Source: Massilia sp. CF038
Lineage (GTDB): Bacteria > Pseudomonadota > Gammaproteobacteria > Burkholderiales > Burkholderiaceae_D
Length of the DNA stretch: 64,000 nt
Direction: 5' to 3'
Assembly (NCBI RefSeq): GCF_900129765.1
Contig: NZ_FQWU01000002.1
Span: 806,001 to 870,000 of the forward strand
The translations under genes were made by a program, and so were the position numbers. The notes beneath the pieces are model-generated. The model worked only from the letters and a program-made list of their open reading frames with translations, did not search any database and was not told where the DNA came from. This document shows positions 9,220-18,415 of the stretch, one piece after another. Positions within the stretch are counted from its first letter, which is position 1, and each line of letters begins with the position of its first letter.

Positions 9220-10194
9220 ATGCCATCTACTCCCGCGGGCGATTCGCCCAACCTGAGCCGCCGCAATGTTCTGGCCACGGCCGCCAGCGCGGCGGTTGCC
9301 GCATCCACTTTGACTGTACCTGCTGCCGCCAGCGCAGCGCCGACCAATAAAGGAAACAATACCGTGGCTACCCTGACTACCCGTGACGGCGTCGAACTCT
9401 ATTACAAAGACTGGGGCCCGCGCACTGGCCAGCCGATCGTGTTCTCGCACGGCTGGCCGCTGAACTCGGACAGCTGGGAATCGCAGATGCTGTTCCTGGC
9501 CGACCATGGCTACCGCTGCATCGCCCACGACCGCCGCGGCCACGGCCGCTCCAGCCAGCCATGGGACGGCAACGACATGGATCACTACGCAGATGATCTG
9601 GCCCAGCTGATCGAAAAACTGGATTTGAAAAATGCAGTGCTGATCGGCTTTTCGACTGGCGGCGGTGAAGTGGCTCGCTACGTTGGCCGCCATGGCACCA
9701 AGCGGGTGGCCAAGCTGGCGCTGATTTCAGCGGTGCCGCCACAGATGATGAAGACGGCCGACTATCCGGACGGCCTGCCAAAAGAAGTATTTGACGGCAT
9801 TCGCGCCGGCTCGCTGCAGGACCGCTCGCAGTTCTACCTGAACCTGGCGTCGGGCCCGTTCTACGGCTTCAACCGCCCTGGTGCCAAAGTATCGCAAGGC
9901 TTGATCAATGCATGGTGGATGCAGGGCATGATGGCCGGGCACAAAAACACCTACGACTGCATCAAGCAGTTTTCGGAGACCGACTTCCGCGGCGATCTGG
10001 CCAAGTTTGACCGTCCGACCCTGGTGATCCACGGTGACGACGATCAGATCGTGCCGATCAATGCGTCGGCGCGTGCGGCTGCGCGCCTGGTCAAGCAGTC
10101 GACCTTGCTGGTGTACCCCGGTGCGCCGCATGGCTTGTGCGATACCCACAAGGATCGCGTGAATAACGATCTGCTGGCCTTCATCAAAGGCTGA
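9220..10194 (+). CDS. Tat-exported alpha/beta hydrolase, non-heme chloroperoxidase-like
   Basis: 324 aa. The N-terminus has a twin-arginine signal ([10 protein letters not shown], then an Ala-rich stretch ending AAASAA at about 40), so the enzyme is probably exported folded. The body is an alpha/beta hydrolase of the cofactor-free chloroperoxidase/esterase branch: oxyanion [21 protein letters not shown], nucleophile Ser in GFSTGG (residue 145), acid Asp in HGDDDQIVP and His in PHGLC (304). The natural substrate is probably an ester or peracid. It sits between a sensor kinase and its likely response regulator, with a palindrome upstream, so it is a candidate target of that two-component system. 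Confidence 0.85.
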   Translation: MPSTPAGDSPNLSRRNVLATAASAAVAASTLTVPAAASAAPTNKGNNTVATLTTRDGVELYYKDWGPRTGQPIVFSHGWPLNSDSWESQMLFLADHGYRCIAHDRRGHGRSSQPWDGNDMDHYADDLAQLIEKLDLKNAVLIGFSTGGGEVARYVGRHGTKRVAKLALISAVPPQMMKTADYPDGLPKEVFDGIRAGSLQDRSQFYLNLASGPFYGFNRPGAKVSQGLINAWWMQGMMAGHKNTYDCIKQFSETDFRGDLAKFDRPTLVIHGDDDQIVPINASARAAARLVKQSTLLVYPGAPHGLCDTHKDRVNNDLLAFIKG

Positions 10195-10239
10195 TGCCGG
10201 CCCTTTATCCAGGCGCAGGTTTGACCGCGCATGGATACA

Positions 10240-10887
10240 TCACAGCACAATAATGCCGCGTTTGAGCGCGATCGTCACCGCGTGGGTGCGGTCGCGCGCA
10301 TCGAGTTTGGCGAGGATGGTGCGCATGTGCGCCTTGACCGTTTCTTCGGCAATCTCCAGCTGCTGGGCCACGCGCTTGTTGGCATTGCCCAGCGCGACAC
10401 AGCGCAACACCGCGATCTCCCGCTCGCTGAGCGCGCTTTCACCGAGGTGCTGCGTCAATGCCTGCGCCACGTCCGGCGCGATGCAGCGTTTGCCCGCATG
10501 GACATCACGGATTGTGTCGAGCAAGTCCTTGCGCACACTGCTTTTCAGAAGAAACCCCGCCGCACCCGCGTCGATCGCGCGCCGGATCTGCACGTCGCCA
10601 ACGTATGTTGTGAGCATGATGATTTTCGCGCCCGGATGCACCGCCCGTATCGCGCGTAACGCTTGCACGCCGTCCATGCCTGGCATGGCAATGTCCATGA
10701 TGGTGACGTCGGGACGGACGCTGTTGAACTGCTGCACCGCCTCTTCCCCGGTGGCGGCCTCGCCGAGCACGCGCATATCGAGTTGGTCGACAATCGTATC
10801 GAGCAGCCCGGCGCGCAGCAAAGGATGGTCGTCCACGACCAGTACCCCAATCCGATCAGGGCTGGCAGGAAGATCGATGCTGCTCAA
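10240..10887 (-). CDS. NarL/FixJ-type response regulator
   Basis: 215 aa from the TTG at 10885-10887, which has CTGGAG seven bases upstream; the open frame continues to 11010 but without a family-like N-terminus. The receiver (GVLVVDDHPLLRAGL, phosphoacceptor Asp in VTIMDIAMPGMDG, Thr in MLTTYVG, Lys in FLLKSS) is followed by a LuxR-type HTH (LSEREIAVLRCVALGNANKRVAQQL...ETVKAHM). All acidic-pocket residues are present. It converges on the hydrolase and is the probable partner of the kinase at 6075-9086, which is of the HisKA_3 class that normally pairs with NarL-type regulators. Confidence 0.9.
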   Translation of the reverse strand: MSSIDLPASPDRIGVLVVDDHPLLRAGLLDTIVDQLDMRVLGEAATGEEAVQQFNSVRPDVTIMDIAMPGMDGVQALRAIRAVHPGAKIIMLTTYVGDVQIRRAIDAGAAGFLLKSSVRKDLLDTIRDVHAGKRCIAPDVAQALTQHLGESALSEREIAVLRCVALGNANKRVAQQLEIAEETVKAHMRTILAKLDARDRTHAVTIALKRGIIVL

Positions 10888-11147
10888 TACGGCTCTCCAG
10901 GAGGAATTGGGGCACCGAATGGTGCACTTAGGAAACAATGCGATTATTTTAACGAGGACTGCGGGATGGGGCAAGGCGGCGCGGTCCTGCCCTGAAAACC
11001 CGCTGCGCATGTCGAGGAAATTTACACCTAGCGTTATGCAACTTGCATATTCGACAAATTTTACAATTCAATCAAATGCTTAAGCAGCACCATTTTGCGC
11101 GGCATGATCATTGCTTACTCCATCGGTCCACACTACCTGGAGATATC

Positions 11148-11732
11148 ATGTCCTTAAGTTCATGGAATAAACTGTTGGTCAGCCTGTCGTTTTTTGCATG
11201 CACTTCGCTATTCGCCGCGCCGATTACCATTGATGTCAGTGGCATTGAAAGCTATGGCGAACTGGGCGATGCTGGAAACACCGTCCTCAATTTCGACGTG
11301 GGCGCCAGCGGGACCGTCACCAGCATCAGCTATTCATTCAACCTGACCGCGATCGATCCAAGCTGGCTGTCTGAAATTGGCTTATCGTTTACGAATTCGA
11401 AGGGAACCGAAGGCGTCGTCTTCAATCCAGGCGTGGGCGATGCCTTCCCAGGTACGGACACCTACTCCGGTTCGGCCAATCTGGCTGATCTGGGCCTGTC
11501 GTTCACGGTCGGCAGCGACGGCATTCTGCGGCTTGAATTCTATGAAGACTACGACGATTTCGGCGGCCCGGACGGCATTTGGAACTTCGGCTCGATCACC
11601 TTCAACATCGAACCGCAAGTCATCGACGTTCCCGAACCGTCGACTGCCTTGCTGCTGGGTGCGGGCGTCATGTTGATCGGTTACAGCCGCCGCAAGGGCG
11701 CGCAGAAGAAAAACCAGGCCAGCACGCACTAA
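11148..11732 (+). CDS. PEP-CTERM sorting-domain protein
   Basis: 194 aa from the ATG at 11148 with CTGGAG upstream. Signal peptide (KLLVSLSFFACTSLFAAP), then a beta-rich acidic exported domain (about 30-165), then the sorting signal VPEPSTALLLGAGVMLIG with a Lys/Arg tail. PEP-CTERM proteins are recognised by exosortase (EpsH/XrtA-type) and usually linked to exopolysaccharide. The exosortase is not in this window. The ligand-free central domain resembles other short PEP-CTERM proteins only generally. Confidence 0.88.
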   Translation: MSLSSWNKLLVSLSFFACTSLFAAPITIDVSGIESYGELGDAGNTVLNFDVGASGTVTSISYSFNLTAIDPSWLSEIGLSFTNSKGTEGVVFNPGVGDAFPGTDTYSGSANLADLGLSFTVGSDGILRLEFYEDYDDFGGPDGIWNFGSITFNIEPQVIDVPEPSTALLLGAGVMLIGYSRRKGAQKKNQASTH

Positions 11733-11745
11733 GCCTGCTTGCAAT

Positions 11746-11780
11746 CGTTCCTGGCGTGCCATTCGGCGTTGCCAGGAACG
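11746..11780 (+). terminator. Hairpin after the PEP-CTERM gene
   Basis: CGTTCCTGGC (11746-11755) and GCCAGGAACG (11771-11780) form a perfect 10-bp stem with a 15-base loop, 14 bases after the stop codon. A short TTTT follows at about 11790 but there is no strong T-run, so termination may be weak. The rest of the 349-base gap to 12081 shows nothing further. Confidence 0.5.
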
Positions 11781-12081
11781 GCGCACGATTTTGCACCACA
11801 AGTGCGGCGCAGTACACCAGCTGCGCGTCGCCGGCGCCATCACACTCCCCCACCCGTTCCACACTGCTCGTCCACACATTGCCGAGTTATCGTCGACTGA
11901 AGCTCCCATGCGGAGAGCAATATCGTCACGCTGACTAGATGACAGCGGGACGTCTTCAAATAGCCAGCAGACCTCGGCAACGGCATAATGCTCGATGCAC
12001 GGAAATGACCACGTCAGTGATCAGCAGACGAATTCCGCTGGTCCCCACCTTTTATGCGTCGCAAAACGCGCGCAAATCCAT

Positions 12082-12642
12082 ATGAGCGAAATCTATATCA
12101 GTACCGACGTCGAAACCGACGGCCCCATACCCGGACCACATTCCATGCTGAGCTTCGGCTCAGCGGCTTACACGGCAGACAAAACGCTTGTTTCCACCTT
12201 CTCCGCCAATCTGACGACATTGGACGGTGCTACGGCGCATCCCAAAACAGCGGAATGGTGGGCAACCCAACCCGACGCCTGGGCTGCATGCCGAAAAGAT
12301 CTGCAAGATCCGCACATCGCCATGCACGCGTACGTCGAATGGATCAAGGCACTCAAAGGCAAACCAGTATTCGTCGCCTACCCGGCTGGCTTCGATTTTT
12401 TGTTTATCTACTGGTACCTGATGCGCTTCGTTGGAACCAGTCCATTCAGTCACTCGGCCCTGGACATGAAGTCGTATGCCATGGCAGTGCTCAAGAGCGA
12501 GTATCGCGAAAGCACGAAGCGCAATATGCCAAAGCAATGGTTCGATAAATTCCCTCACACGCACGTTGCGCTCGACGACGCAATCGAACAAGGTGCCCTG
12601 TTCTGCAATATGCTGCGATTCAATCTTGGGCAAGATCGTTAG
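12082..12642 (+). CDS. DEDDh-type 3'-5' exonuclease domain protein
   Basis: 186 aa from the ATG at 12082; the frame is open upstream to 11995 without a ribosome-binding site. ISTDVETDG gives the first acidic pair (Exo I), VAYPAGFDF the Exo II Asp, and [13 protein letters not shown] the Exo III His/Asp of the DEDDh class. This fits the short exonuclease/exoribonuclease family related to Rv2179c-like proteins. All four catalytic carboxylates and the His are present. Substrate (RNA or DNA) is not known. It stands alone, with about 345 bases of non-coding sequence on each side. Confidence 0.75.
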   Translation: MSEIYISTDVETDGPIPGPHSMLSFGSAAYTADKTLVSTFSANLTTLDGATAHPKTAEWWATQPDAWAACRKDLQDPHIAMHAYVEWIKALKGKPVFVAYPAGFDFLFIYWYLMRFVGTSPFSHSALDMKSYAMAVLKSEYRESTKRNMPKQWFDKFPHTHVALDDAIEQGALFCNMLRFNLGQDR

Positions 12643-12987
12643 TCCACGTCCCGACTCGGCAAAATCGTTTCGGTCGACGGACCCGGCTGACAAAAGAACG
12701 TTCGTCAGGCCTTGCATACAAAAACGCCGCCGTATCGCAGAGTAAATACATAGGCGTCGTTTGAAGCGATCTGCATTCCCGATAAGAGCCGCAAGCTTTG
12801 TCAACAGCGGGAAGCGGTCGCATGAGATGCGCGCTGACTTGCAGCGTTGTATTTAAGGCATCGTTACAATTCAATAGACTGTTCGTGCCTGCGCAGGACT
12901 AAGTTGAAGGTAAGCGAAAACGCGACGTCGTGCGCTGGCCCGAAAAGTATCGGAGCGCTGCGCTTCATTAACAATGCAGAGGCGATC
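12643..12987. other. Non-coding gap, promoter-like box only
   Basis: 345 bases without a convincing gene. A TACAAT at 12865-12870 is a possible -10 box for the secreted DUF6006-like gene that starts at 12988. The minus-strand frame that covers part of this region (to 12160) lies opposite the exonuclease and looks like a shadow. Confidence 0.35.
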
Positions 12988-13398
12988 ATGAATACAAAAC
13001 CGTTGTGGCGTCATCAGGCAGTATTCTTCTTCCTTATACAAGCGGCACTGAACGTGCCCGCAACAGCCAGTACGGTTTCCGGCTGGTGGGGCGGCACATG
13101 GAGTTGCACAATTGATGGACGGCCCGCCAAAATGAAGTGGGCACCGGCCAGCACGGATGAGGGAAGCTGCGACGGGGAAACGTGCTCCTCAGCCAGCGGC
13201 GCGACCTGGAAGGGATCGTTTTCCGATAACGGCTCTGCCTGGGTACCGCTGACAAACGCGCGCCCCGGAACAAAAGGCGGCCTGTACTTCAATCATGCCG
13301 ATGGGAATCGCTGGTACCTCCCCCCTCCCACGCGCGGGCGTTCAACTGGATGGACGACGTGGCAGAACAAGCGCTACAAGCTGGCTTGCTGGAAGTAG
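12988..13398 (+). CDS. Secreted DUF6006-like protein
   Basis: 136 aa from the ATG at 12988. A signal peptide (MNTKPLWRHQAVFFFLIQAAL to TAS at about 29) is followed by WWGGTWSCTIDGRPAKMKW, repeated Trp/Gly pairs and four Cys that could form two disulphides. This resembles the DUF6006 group of small exported proteins. Function is unknown. It is not obviously linked to its neighbours. Confidence 0.6.
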   Translation: MNTKPLWRHQAVFFFLIQAALNVPATASTVSGWWGGTWSCTIDGRPAKMKWAPASTDEGSCDGETCSSASGATWKGSFSDNGSAWVPLTNARPGTKGGLYFNHADGNRWYLPPPTRGRSTGWTTWQNKRYKLACWK

Positions 13399-13537
13399 GA
13401 CCGACGCGCGGCCAACTTGCGCCTGCGGCTTGGGATCATTTCCCGAACAGACAGCAGAATGGGCCGTGAATAGCGCTGGCTAGCTTTTTTGGCAACAAGG
13501 GGTATTGGATGCTGTATTCTTGAGATCATTATTCTGA

Positions 13538-14117
13538 ATGATGCGATCCCCGATGACCATTTCCAAATTTTTTTTACGCCCTGCCGCTGTTCTTAATCGT
13601 GAATGTCGCTGCCGCCCAATCGAATCCAACTGTCACCATTGAGCCGATGTCCGTTGTCCCGCCAGCGGGCAATGGATGGCAGATCATGCGCAAGGAAACC
13701 GGGATCACTTATCAAAAGGTTGATCCGGTCGCGAAGGAGCAACGGACCGCATATGCCAGTGTCATCAAATTCCAGGCTTCGAATGATGTGGCGAAGATTG
13801 AGGCGGAGCTCAAATCCGAACTCGCCGGCGCCTTTCCGCGCGAGCTGGTCCTCGGCAAGGTGACTTATGAAACCAGCCGCAAGCGCGGGTATCCTTGTAT
13901 AACGGCCTTTTCGGAAGCGACGCAATCGGTGCCGCTTCCGCAGGAGAATCGGGTTATCGCCTTGCCCGTTTCGCTGGCTATCATGGCTTGTCGCAATGCC
14001 GGCGCGGTCCCATTGGGATTTCTGACGGGGTACTCCTATGCAGCCATGCAGCGGTCCAAACTGGCGCAACAGGAAGCCCGGGCGTTTTTCGACGGCGTGC
14101 AGCTGGACATGCGATAA
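13538..14117 (+). pseudogene. Exported protein gene with apparent frameshift in a T8 tract
   Basis: The long frame 13599-14117 (172 aa from a GTG) starts inside what looks like the hydrophobic core of a signal peptide. The only good start codons (ATGs at 13538, 13541 and 13553) lie one frame away. Removing one T from the run of eight T at 13568-13575 joins them into MTISKFFYALPLFLIVNVAAA, a perfect signal peptide. Either the tract is a sequencing or assembly error, or the gene is broken or phase-variable. The mature domain (about 150 aa, PVTIEPMSVVPPAGNGWQIM onward) is unknown. Confidence 0.65.
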
Positions 14118-14296
14118 GGTCACGCTTTTCTTTCCCGTGCATGTCACACCTGAGTCAGAGTGGGTCTGGAGTGGGTCTGGACAGGGGATGACGAGCCAGC
14201 AAAGGTAGAAAAGTGTCCACAGCACGGCGTCTATCTCAATTCGGCTGGGTGCTGGCTGTGTCATCGCACCTGATCATGCAGGCATTAAAGGAACAT

Positions 14297-14503
14297 ATGG
14301 AAATTACGCACGAAGCGCTGCACGAACTGCTGAAAACGGCGGCAGATCAGCTGGAAACTGCAGCTGAGCTAATCAGGGATCTTGACCTTGCGCCCGATTC
14401 CAACATCCCGAAGGTCGGTGCCTCTCTCGTCAATATCTTTGAAATTCAGGACGACATCTACGCTGTTCGACCGGATCTTCAAGCCAACTTCCTAAAAAAT
14501 TAG
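14297..14503 (+). CDS. Small acidic protein, 68 aa
   Basis: Starts at the ATG at 14297 behind AAAGGAAC. It reads MEITHEALHELLKTAADQLE and continues as an amphipathic alpha-helical protein without signal or membrane segment. No family recognised. The good ribosome-binding site and helical periodicity support a real gene. Confidence 0.5.
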   Translation: MEITHEALHELLKTAADQLETAAELIRDLDLAPDSNIPKVGASLVNIFEIQDDIYAVRPDLQANFLKN

Positions 14504-14601
14504 GCCGACTTGTTAATGAGGTTCGTTAAATCGATTTTAAGACGAAGGTACTCGATGTCTGGTCCCGTTTTCTCCCGTAGCTCTTCTGCCCCAGGCGCCG
14601 A

Positions 14602-14937
14602 ATGAAGAGCAGCATGGGAATCACCAAATTCTCCGGAGGAGCGGTGACGCTTGGCGACATACTGGCAAAAGTCGGAGAAATTTCCGATGAAGAGACGATC
14701 CTATCTCGCCGTCCTTGGCAAACCGACGGAGATGTTTTGTTGATCCGATTGGATGAAGAATGTCGCGTTCCCCTTCCAGCGAAGAACGCGGGATGGGAAT
14801 ATTTCATGGAGATAGCCACTGCAAAGGAGGTTCTGGAAGTATTCGTCGGCGCGCCACCGGCGCCTGAGGAGCGTGTTCAGCTCCTGCTTTTCTACGGCGA
14901 AAATGATGCATTCCCAGACTGGGTGTTCGAGCGTTAG
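14602..14937 (+). CDS. Small protein, possibly DUF7716-like
   Basis: 111 aa from ATG 14602 (an internal ATG at 14614 is also possible). Soluble; the middle carries VTLGDILAKVGEI near the N-terminus and a C-terminal half rich in alternating hydrophobic and acidic residues (VQLLLFYGENDAFPDW). The opening resembles a small domain family seen in accessory regions beside polymorphic toxins, but I am unsure of the assignment. It may be an immunity-type protein. Confidence 0.5.
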   Translation: MKSSMGITKFSGGAVTLGDILAKVGEISDEETILSRRPWQTDGDVLLIRLDEECRVPLPAKNAGWEYFMEIATAKEVLEVFVGAPPAPEERVQLLLFYGENDAFPDWVFER

Positions 14938-14991
14938 ATTTTTCGGCGGTATCCCGCACGGTTGCAAATGTACTTACCACGCAGGTTTCAG

Positions 14992-14997
14992 TAGAAT
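14992..14997 (+). promoter_or_regulatory. Promoter-like TAGAAT box before the GGDEF gene
   Basis: TAGAATGGGCCGCA lies 20 bases before the diguanylate cyclase start. It matches the TAnnATnnGCC pattern seen upstream of several accessory genes in this window (16925, 61138, 61500, 62062). Confidence 0.35.
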
Positions 14998-15017
14998 GGG
15001 CCGCACTCGGTTGAACG

Positions 15018-16196
15018 ATGAAAGCGGTTAACGGGATGCTCAATGCAAATCAAAACGGATTCACCGTCGCCGACAAATCGCGCCTTCGCTTGCGCTTATC
15101 CAAGCTGATATTCACTGACGATTTCAAACAAGGTCGTCGCGTCGCGATTGTGCTGATGACAGCTGCCGTTTATGCAGTTTGCGCTGCATTACTGTACTTC
15201 GGCGCCGCGAAAGGGATGTTCGACCCAATGGCGAAAGCACTTGCTGCAGTCGCATTAACGGTCGCGACGGTATTCTTCCTGATTATCCGAAGCGGCTTCA
15301 ATCTCAGGTTTGAGCACCCGTCGCTCGCCCTCCCCCAAGCGCTCTGTGCGCAATTTGTCGTCGTCGCCGGTTATGCAGTTCTTGGCGCGGCCCACTCCGC
15401 CGCGCTCGCGCTGCTTGCGATGGTGATGGTGTTTGGAATGTTCGAGATGGATACCAAACGGGTCTGGATACTGCTGGGCTGCACGCTCTGTCTGACCGTA
15501 GCAATTATGCTTTACTGCGTGGCGATCAATCCGTCAGTCTACGATTATCGCGTCGAGCTGGTTCACTTCATTGTAATGGCTGCCGTGCTGACCTCCATCG
15601 CCTCGCTATCCATACAACTTGGTAATTTGCGCCAGCGCATGCGCCGGCAAAAGGTCGAACTCGAATCGGCGATGGAACAATTGCGCAACGTCGCAACGCA
15701 CGACGAGCTGACCGGCCTGCCGAACCGGCGCCAGATGCTGACGCTGCTGGCCGAGCACATCGCGCGGCACACCCGCGGCGGCGCCTCATTTTCCATCGCA
15801 CTGGCAGACCTGGACCATTTCAAGACTGTGAATGATCAGTTTGGCCATCGGGTTGGCGATGATGCATTGCGGTGTTTCGCGCGCCAGGCCCGCACCCACC
15901 TGCGCAGTACCGACATTGCCGGTCGCTGGGGTGGCGAAGAATTTCTGCTGCTGTTGCCCGAGTCGCGTGCCGGCGATCCAAACATTGGTATCGAACGGTT
16001 GCGCGGGGCGCTGACGGTTGCGCAAATCAATCCGCAAGCGCCACATCTGCGGATTGCTTTCTCGACGGGCATGACCTCCTATATCGATGGAGAGTCCGTT
16101 GATGATTTGGTGGAGCGGGCGGACAAGGCGCTGTATCTGGCGAAAAGCGGCGGTCGCAATCAGACCAAAATTATCAGTGGTGAGCAGAAGGTGTAA
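15018..16196 (+). CDS. Membrane diguanylate cyclase (GGDEF)
   Basis: 392 aa. Six hydrophobic helices between residues 43 and about 200 anchor it in the inner membrane, followed by a coiled-coil linker and a GGDEF domain. The active site is GGEEF, preceded at five residues by RSTD, the RxxD inhibitory site for product feedback. The substrate-binding DELTGLPNRR and DLDHFKTVND motifs are intact, so it should make cyclic di-GMP from two GTP. The N-terminal membrane part resembles MHYT-less, MASE-like sensory modules but I cannot name it. No partner phosphodiesterase is nearby. Confidence 0.9.
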   Translation: MKAVNGMLNANQNGFTVADKSRLRLRLSKLIFTDDFKQGRRVAIVLMTAAVYAVCAALLYFGAAKGMFDPMAKALAAVALTVATVFFLIIRSGFNLRFEHPSLALPQALCAQFVVVAGYAVLGAAHSAALALLAMVMVFGMFEMDTKRVWILLGCTLCLTVAIMLYCVAINPSVYDYRVELVHFIVMAAVLTSIASLSIQLGNLRQRMRRQKVELESAMEQLRNVATHDELTGLPNRRQMLTLLAEHIARHTRGGASFSIALADLDHFKTVNDQFGHRVGDDALRCFARQARTHLRSTDIAGRWGGEEFLLLLPESRAGDPNIGIERLRGALTVAQINPQAPHLRIAFSTGMTSYIDGESVDDLVERADKALYLAKSGGRNQTKIISGEQKV

Positions 16197-16530
16197 TAGC
16201 GCCAGCCCGCTTTAGGACCGGAGCGTCGGGGTCAGGTGCATCTACAGCTTTTCTTGTTCGCCTTGATATAGGCTTATGGGAGCCCATCCCGGCAAAAGGC
16301 CGACTGCTTGCACCTCCAAAAAATGCCATACCGTTGAAATCTCGAGGGTAGTCGAACAGATTGGCTTCGAATTTGAGGTGCGCGGCGACGTCCTCAGGAT
16401 CTGGGGTTGCATGCCCAAATCGTACGAGGGCTTCCCGCCCGTCTAACACCAATCTGATCTGATCTGAAGATTTTCGTGGCAACTGGCTCTGTTTTCTCAC
16501 TTGCAAGAGCGCGATACTGGCGCGGCGCAA
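16174..16530 (-). CDS. Possible gene remnant, 118-aa frame
   Basis: The 414-base gap after the diguanylate cyclase carries one minus-strand frame with protein-like stretches (RLVLDGREALVRFGHATPDP, FEANLFDYPRDFNGMAFFGG). It looks like a tail of a larger protein and overlaps the end of the GGDEF gene by 23 bases. There is no ribosome-binding site. It may be a decayed effector C-terminus. Nothing else was seen between 16197 and 16610. Confidence 0.3.
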   Translation of the reverse strand: MRRASIALLQVRKQSQLPRKSSDQIRLVLDGREALVRFGHATPDPEDVAAHLKFEANLFDYPRDFNGMAFFGGASSRPFAGMGSHKPISRRTRKAVDAPDPDAPVLKRAGAITPSAHH

Positions 16531-16610
16531 CTATTCCGCCGGTTCCAAAGCATCAAAGCAGTTAGCGCCTGTCGTATTGCCCGTAGGTTCAAGAGCAGGA
16601 AACACCCACA

Positions 16611-16856
16611 ATGATCGATCTGATTCCCGTCGTCTTAGTTATATTCAAGCTATTCGTGCTCGGCACGGGCATGTTCTTCGCCATCAAATGGCATTACGAT
16701 CAAGGGCCGAAGGCGCACGAGAAAAAGAAGGAAAAACGCGCCGTGCTAAGCGCGGCCGTCAAGTTGAGTGCAGTCTTCGTGCTTTTGCTTTTGGGGCTGT
16801 TGTTCTTCACCTTCGTCCTGAGCAGAAGGCTTGGTTTGGATTTGTCCATCCCGTAA
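16611..16856 (+). CDS. Small two-helix membrane protein
   Basis: 81 aa. Two hydrophobic helices (about residues 5-25 and 53-73) are separated by a basic loop (KAHEKKKEKR). Soluble parts are minimal. No family recognised; could be an immunity protein to a membrane-acting toxin or a simple inner-membrane protein. AGGA lies 11 bases before the ATG. Confidence 0.55.
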   Translation: MIDLIPVVLVIFKLFVLGTGMFFAIKWHYDQGPKAHEKKKEKRAVLSAAVKLSAVFVLLLLGLLFFTFVLSRRLGLDLSIP

Positions 16857-16923
16857 CACTGTCCATACTTATTTCCAAAGCAAGGGTGCAAGCCTAGCCA
16901 TGGCGCCGTATGGTACCCGTCTA

Positions 16924-16947
16924 GTACAATCAGCCACGATCGGCGAG
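16924..16947 (+). promoter_or_regulatory. Promoter-like repeat GTACAATCAGCC-type
   Basis: GTACAATCAGCC followed by GATCGGCGAG. The same 24-base arrangement recurs at 61137-61160 with TATAAT, and a shorter form at 62061. Each copy lies 55-85 bases before a small gene, and TAnAAT fits a -10 box. Confidence 0.45.
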
Positions 16948-17009
16948 GCGAATACGGTCGATGAACCTTTGATGTTAATGGTGCGTCTTGATAGGAATGG
17001 ACGAACGGA

Positions 17010-17141
17010 ATGAAAAAATATGCGCTAAGCGCTGATCAGCTGAAGCCCCTTGCAACTGGTCGCGGCGAGTGTATTGCGACGGACAGAATCACTGTTGACG
17101 GAATGTCTGTTATGCCTCCAGCGATAGAACCACATGATTAG
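17010..17141 (+). pseudogene. Truncated DUF2185 (immunity-like) protein
   Basis: 43 aa. MKKYALSADQLKPLATGRGE, then CIATDRITVDG, is the conserved opening of DUF2185 (Imm33-like) proteins, which are usually over 100 aa long and continue with a Gly-Tyr-Met-Tyr-Arg segment. Here it diverges after VDGMSV and stops, so the C-terminal two thirds are missing. The stop overlaps the ATG of the next gene (17134) by eight bases. A decayed immunity gene is the best reading. Confidence 0.6.
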
Positions 17142-17526
17142 CTATCTCACCCATTTCGCCGTCATCGCTTGCCTGATTGTCTTTTTTCGGTTTTTAAAAT
17201 ACATCTGGACGGCGCCGATCTGTGTCGTAGGAACCGACATTGAACTTGAGCGCACCATTCCTCGGACAATGATGTATCTTTTGAATTTTCCTGGCGAAAC
17301 CAATGCGCGTCGGGCATCTGGATTTCTCGGCTATTTTTTTTCAGATGTAGAATCGGAAGCGCTTCTGAACGGCCGCTGGAATGTCGAATGCAAACGCCGA
17401 GTCAAGCCCAGAAGGTCAACTTTTTTGATGCTGAATCTGGTCGCAAACTTTGCTGCCATTGTTTACCAAGGTAGTTTGACATTCGTCGGGGTACAAATGG
17501 AAAGCCTGGAATCGCATCCCTCTTAA
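17134..17526 (+). CDS. Small membrane-anchored protein of unknown function
   Basis: 130 aa. Residues 1-25 form one hydrophobic helix (ISYLTHFAVIACLIVFFRFL), followed by a soluble basic domain. No motif recognised. It begins inside the tail of the truncated DUF2185 frame, so it may have been fused to it by recombination or be translationally coupled. Confidence 0.45.
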   Translation: MISYLTHFAVIACLIVFFRFLKYIWTAPICVVGTDIELERTIPRTMMYLLNFPGETNARRASGFLGYFFSDVESEALLNGRWNVECKRRVKPRRSTFLMLNLVANFAAIVYQGSLTFVGVQMESLESHPS

Positions 17527-17590
17527 CCACCAACGAAATAAAGCGCCGTCCCTTGCACCAAGAACTATGCCGCTCTTAGAGTCGCCACAA

Positions 17591-17941
17591 ATGACAAGCA
17601 CAAGATTTCCATTTCCTGAAAACGCGCCTGGCGCTTTCTATGTCGAAGATGGTTGCTGTACTTCCTGCGGAATGCCATCCAAAGTGGCACCGGGACTTTT
17701 TTCATATGCCAAAGATGGTCACTGTTTCGTTAGCAAGCAACCGTCAAATGGAAAAGAAATTTTTCAAATGATTCAGGCATTTGAGGTGCAAGATATTGGC
17801 TGTATTCGTTACAAGGGAGCGAATCGCGTCATCAAGATCAAGCTTATTGCAATAGGTGAAGGTGACCAATGCGATCAACTGGAACCGGATCTGCAAGCGC
17901 TGAATCAAGAAGTCCAGACGGATCGTCTTGGACTCCGTTAG
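17591..17941 (+). CDS. Ferredoxin-like small protein
   Basis: 116 aa from the ATG at 17591 (an upstream in-frame start at 17567 is also open). FYVEDGCCTSCGMPSKVAPG with later HC and GC resembles the ferredoxin-like proteins with a C-x2-C and distant Cys that bind one iron-sulphur cluster and are common in toxin-immunity regions. Four to five Cys are available. The partner is unknown. Confidence 0.55.
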   Translation: MTSTRFPFPENAPGAFYVEDGCCTSCGMPSKVAPGLFSYAKDGHCFVSKQPSNGKEIFQMIQAFEVQDIGCIRYKGANRVIKIKLIAIGEGDQCDQLEPDLQALNQEVQTDRLGLR

Positions 17942-18139
17942 CCTGGCCTTGCAATGCACATTCGCTTAGCGCACGAGCGCAGCAGCAACTAATGGCGGAG
18001 ATTCAGTGTCTCCTCAAGAAGTGCGCAAAGAGCGAACTCGAAAATTAGAACGAGCCGTTCTGGCGATTGCAGTCAAACGACGCGTTCTGGATTTTCCCAA
18101 CGTCCACTGTTCGACTGCCGCTTTCAGCCAGTGCCGTTT

Positions 18140-18415
18140 TCATTTTCCGAAAATTGCGGTGGCAATGAAAGCCATCCCGATTACCGTAGCGAAGCAAAAC
18201 AATATAGACAGAATACCGATAAAGATTCTGGAAATCGAAACATCGCCGGGGTGCGCCGCCGCAGGTTCTTTGCCTCGAATCACCCGATAACCGCCGACGG
18301 CAAAAAATGCGTACGCAATCAGGCCAGGAACGAGGAAGAACCTGGATGCAGACTTAGTTGTCACGACCAAGCCAAAACTGATCGCCACGCAAAACATGCC
18401 GATCAGGACGCACAT
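18140..18415 (-). CDS. Small three-helix membrane protein
   Basis: 91 aa from the ATG at 18413-18415. Three hydrophobic helices (CVLIGMFCVAISFGLVV, FLVPGLIAYAFFAVGGY, IFIGILSILFCFATVIGM) with short loops. The start ATG shares its A with the stop codon of the short upstream frame (TGATG). Upstream in the same frame the sequence remains protein-like (RIGAFDSDDG), so a frameshift in the run of five G at about 18455 may have split one longer gene. No family recognised. Confidence 0.55.
   Translation of the reverse strand: MCVLIGMFCVAISFGLVVTTKSASRFFLVPGLIAYAFFAVGGYRVIRGKEPAAAHPGDVSISRIFIGILSILFCFATVIGMAFIATAIFGK

Noticed and set aside
12160-12804. Minus-strand frame opposite the DEDDh exonuclease
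   Set aside because: No motifs or start signal; exonuclease motifs on the plus strand are complete.
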